Shown here one piece after another: positions 61,849 to 64,000 of a stretch of 64,000 nt of DNA. Origin of the DNA: Longimicrobium terrae (GTDB lineage: Bacteria; Gemmatimonadota; Gemmatimonadetes; Longimicrobiales; Longimicrobiaceae); assembly GCF_014202995.1 (NCBI RefSeq), contig NZ_JACHIA010000010.1:124001-188000 (forward strand), in the 5' to 3' direction. Position numbers and translations under genes: made by a program. Within the stretch, counting starts at the first letter, position 1. The number at the start of each line of letters is the position of its first letter. The notes under the pieces were generated by a model. It saw only the letters and a list, made by a program, of their open reading frames with translations, ran no database searches and was not told the DNA's origin.

Positions 61849-62133
61849 GAGGAGATCCCCCTCGGAAAGGTATCTGACAGGCGCCGCCATCGCGCCGCCC
61901 AGAGAATCTCATCGCGGGGGAGAAAAGCCGTTATCGGTCGGACAACCTATCTGAACTCCTGCACCGGTTCAGTCACGTTCGACTACTTTCACAGCGTGCA
62001 CATCAGCCATCGGGATGATGAACCGCGGTGCGGCCAGCGTCATCGGCTCACCATCCCCGAATGGATGCAGGGTGGGTTGGACGAGGCGGATCGTTCGGTG
62101 GGGATGGGCGAGGATTCCGCGTGGAGCGGGTTG

Positions 62134-62518
62134 GTTGAGCGGATGAACCCGCCGCTCCAGAAGCGGTAAGCCCCGACACGTGGCCGCTATCGCGTCCACG
62201 TGTCGGGGCTTCAACTGCGTTCGGGCTGACGACGGAGTCAGGACAATCCGCGACCTGACGATTTCATGTCCTCCAGGAGCAGATTTCCACCGCGGAGCGG
62301 CAGCCGGGGACGCGCGCGGAACCCGCCTCCGCACCGAACGGCTCCCCCTCCCCCGCTTGCGGGGCGAGGGGGCTGGGGGGAGGGGGTGCCCGCCGCCGCG
62401 CCGCACCGTCCGATCCGCACGATCCTGGTGTGTGCTCCCTCTCCCACATCCGTTCGTGGGAGAGGGTCGTCGTGCGCAGCACGCGGGGTGAGGGTTCACG
62501 CGGGGTGAGGGTTCACGC
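62134..62518 (-). repeat. Composite repeat array R1-R4-R3, minus orientation, with tandem end
   Basis: R1 at 62134-62220 (middle variant CGTGGCCGCTATCGCGTCCA), R4-like at about 62338-62385 and R3 at 62428-62497. The R3 edge is then repeated in tandem (GGGGTGAGGGTTCACGCG twice, 62486-62518) and runs into the stop codon of the hybrid kinase gene. The remainder of 61849-62512 holds no gene I can support. Confidence 0.84.
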
Positions 62519-64000
62519 GAAGCGGTCGCCCTCCACCTCGTCCTCCGGCCCCGCCGACCACGTCCCCGCCAGCACCTGCCGCACCGCCTGCGCCAGCGAG
62601 GCCGGGGCAAACGGCTTCTGCACGAACGCGGTGCCCGGCTCCAGGACCCCGTGGCGCTCCACGGCGTCCTCCGCGTATCCCGACATGTACACCACCCGCA
62701 GGCCGGGCCGCGTAAGCCGAATCCCGCGCGCCGCTTCCGGCCCGCCCAGCCGCGGCATCACCACGTCCGTCACCAGCAGGTCGATGGGCCCGTCGTGCAG
62801 GGCCGCCACGCGGATGGCCTCTTCGCCGTTCTCCGCCTCCAGCACGGAGTACCCCATCCGCGCCAGTACCTTGCGCGCCAGCAGCCGTACCGAGGGCTCG
62901 TCCTCCACCAGCAGCAGCGTTCCCGTGGCGCTCCCTTCCACCGGCGCCTCGTCCGGGCCGTCCGCGTCGGGCACGGGCGCGTCGGTGCGCGGCAGCAGGA
63001 TGGTGAAGCGCGTGCCGCGCCCGGCCCAGGTTTCCGCCCACACGTATCCGCCGGACTGATCCACCACACCCTGCACCGTGGCCAGCCCCAGCCCCGGCCC
63101 CGCGCCCACCGGCTTGGTGGTGTAGAACGGCTCAAAGATGTGCGGCAGGACTTCCGGCGCGATCCCCGGCCCCGTGTCCGTCACGTCCAGCCGGACGTAC
63201 GCGCCGGGGGCCACCGTCACGTTGGGGGCGCGGTCGGCCGCGGTCCATTCGGCGTTGCACGTCTGCAGCGTCAGCGTGCCGCCCCCGCGCATGGCGTCGC
63301 GGGCATTGACGGCCAGGTTGAGGATGACCTGCTCCATCTGCGTGGGATCGGCCGTCACCTCGCCCAGCGCCGCGTCCAGCCGCGTCACGATCTCCACGTC
63401 CTCGCCGATGACGCGGGACAGCATCTTCCGCATTTCTTCGATGCGGTCGTTCAGCCGCAGCACGCGCGGCTTCAGCACCTGCCGCCGGCTGAAGGCCAGC
63501 AGCTGCCCGATGAGCTCCGCCGCGCGGTCCGCCGCCTTGCGGATCTCCTGCAGGTCCTCGCGGATGGGATCGCCCGGCGCGGCATCCATCAGCAGCAGGT
63601 CGGCGTTGCCGCGGATGGCGGTGAGCAGGTTGTTGAAGTCGTGCGCGATCCCGCCGGCCAGCTTGCCCACGGCCTCCATCCGCGACGCCTGCCGCAGCTG
63701 CTCCTCCAACCCCACGCGCTCGGTGATGTCGCGGGTGGCCACCACGATTCCGCTCACCGGCGGCCGGTCCAGCAGGTTCTTGGCGGTCACCTCCATCGTG
63801 CGCCACGTGCCGTTGCCGGCCGTTTCGCGCAGCACGGTGACTTCCACCCCGCCCGGCCGCTCCAGCGTGGCCCGGAACGCGCGCCGCGCCTCGGCCTGGT
63901 CGTCGGGGTGCACGCGGCTGAAGGCGGAGCGCGGGGGGCCCGGCGCGCGGGCCTGGTCCTGCGGCAGGCCCGAGGCGGCGCTGCTGTAGCGGATGGTGGC
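62513..64000 (-). CDS. Hybrid histidine kinase (PAS-HisKA-HATPase-REC), 5' part outside the window
   Basis: The frame is open to the right edge, so the N-terminus is missing. Visible domains on the 495 residues: the end of a PAS domain (ATIRYSSAASGLPQDQ, then WRTMEVTAKNLLDRPPVSGI), a HisKA helix with phospho-acceptor His in GGIAHDFNNLLTAIRGN, an HATPase with NLAVNARDAMRGGG, VTDTGPGIAPEV and GLGLATVQGVVDQSGG, and a C-terminal receiver with VEDEPSVRLL, acceptor Asp in DLLVTDVVMPRLGG and Lys in FVQKPFAP. This is the NtrB/PAS type of soluble hybrid kinase. It ends at the repeat edge. The partner regulator is not in view. Confidence 0.93.
   Translation of the reverse strand, partial: ATIRYSSAASGLPQDQARAPGPPRSAFSRVHPDDQAEARRAFRATLERPGGVEVTVLRETAGNGTWRTMEVTAKNLLDRPPVSGIVVATRDITERVGLEEQLRQASRMEAVGKLAGGIAHDFNNLLTAIRGNADLLLMDAAPGDPIREDLQEIRKAADRAAELIGQLLAFSRRQVLKPRVLRLNDRIEEMRKMLSRVIGEDVEIVTRLDAALGEVTADPTQMEQVILNLAVNARDAMRGGGTLTLQTCNAEWTAADRAPNVTVAPGAYVRLDVTDTGPGIAPEVLPHIFEPFYTTKPVGAGPGLGLATVQGVVDQSGGYVWAETWAGRGTRFTILLPRTDAPVPDADGPDEAPVEGSATGTLLLVEDEPSVRLLARKVLARMGYSVLEAENGEEAIRVAALHDGPIDLLVTDVVMPRLGGPEAARGIRLTRPGLRVVYMSGYAEDAVERHGVLEPGTAFVQKPFAPASLAQAVRQVLAGTWSAGPEDEVEGDRFA

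Overview
The window is about 70 % G+C, densely coded, and rich in lipoproteins and secreted zinc proteases. It carries an orphan RiPP precursor whose leader begins MKKLKLEDLDV, a leader type I associate with Bacteroidota and Longimicrobium. Together these suggest a Longimicrobiaceae-type Gemmatimonadota chromosome. That placement is an inference: there is no rRNA or other marker gene here, and no phage or plasmid gene was seen.

Layout. 1-5.8 kb: a lipoprotein cut by the window edge, an OmpR-type response regulator with its overlapping sensor kinase, a small acidic protein, an LTxxQ periplasmic protein and a serine hydrolase. 6.6-11.3 kb: a tripartite efflux operon (MacA-like adaptor, ABC ATPase, ABC permease, TolC-like channel). 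11.8-22.3 kb: metallophosphoesterase, Dcp-like M3 peptidase, a one-domain response regulator, a YceI/DUF488 pair, TPR, TonB_C-like and propeller-like exported proteins, a lipoprotein and a small membrane protein. 22.5-26.1 kb: an OLD-like ATPase/TOPRIM protein and a PF10023-type aminopeptidase. 26.5-32 kb: a promoter-driven rod-shaped ncRNA of unknown family, then three Y RNA genes, Ro60 (Rsr), a 107-residue protein, two tandem small proteins on the other strand, and RtcB. 32-40.3 kb: an M28 peptidase and two duplicated, very large HEAKH-motif lipoproteins. 40.8-48.9 kb: the RNA-repair operon hen1 - HEAT protein - RlaP - RlaP - frameshifted gene - pnkp. 49-64 kb: a lipoprotein, CDF transporter, dynamin-like GTPase, three tandem paralogous lipoproteins, a metzincin, the RiPP precursor, a DUF1343 (NamZ-type) protein, an EAL phosphodiesterase and a hybrid histidine kinase cut by the right edge.

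Most notable content. Two RNA-metabolism modules lie within about 22 kb. The first joins Ro60, its Y RNAs and RtcB. In two of the Y RNAs a Ro-binding hairpin is inserted into the anticodon arm of a tRNA-shaped body whose acceptor ends are free. Removing exactly 52 nt from the first leaves a canonical tRNA-Ile(GAU) cloverleaf, and a tRNA-splicing-type ligase is encoded 3.4 kb away. The second is a Pnkp/Hen1 operon with two RlaP nucleotidyltransferases and a HEAT-repeat protein. RtcB joins 2',3'-cyclic phosphate to 5'-OH ends; Pnkp heals and seals ends, with Hen1 marking the 3' terminus by 2'-O-methylation. Together they would cover most products of ribonuclease toxins or oxidative RNA damage.

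Most intergenic gaps that contain a gene 3' end hold a mosaic of six short repeat modules. The modules keep one order and polarity (R3-R6-R4-R5-R1-R2) and are absent from every divergent promoter region. R1 is about 85 bp, contains TTGAAGCCCCGA and ends in GCGGATTCATTCGCTCA. R2 has a hairpin around CAGTCTTTTTTGGGGGAGGG. R3 contains CCGCGTGCTGCGCACGACGA. R4 contains CTCCGCGGGAGAAAGGGAGA. R5 contains GGTTGAAACCGCGCCTCGAA. R6 is a GGGGAGCGGCGAGGGG-type tract.
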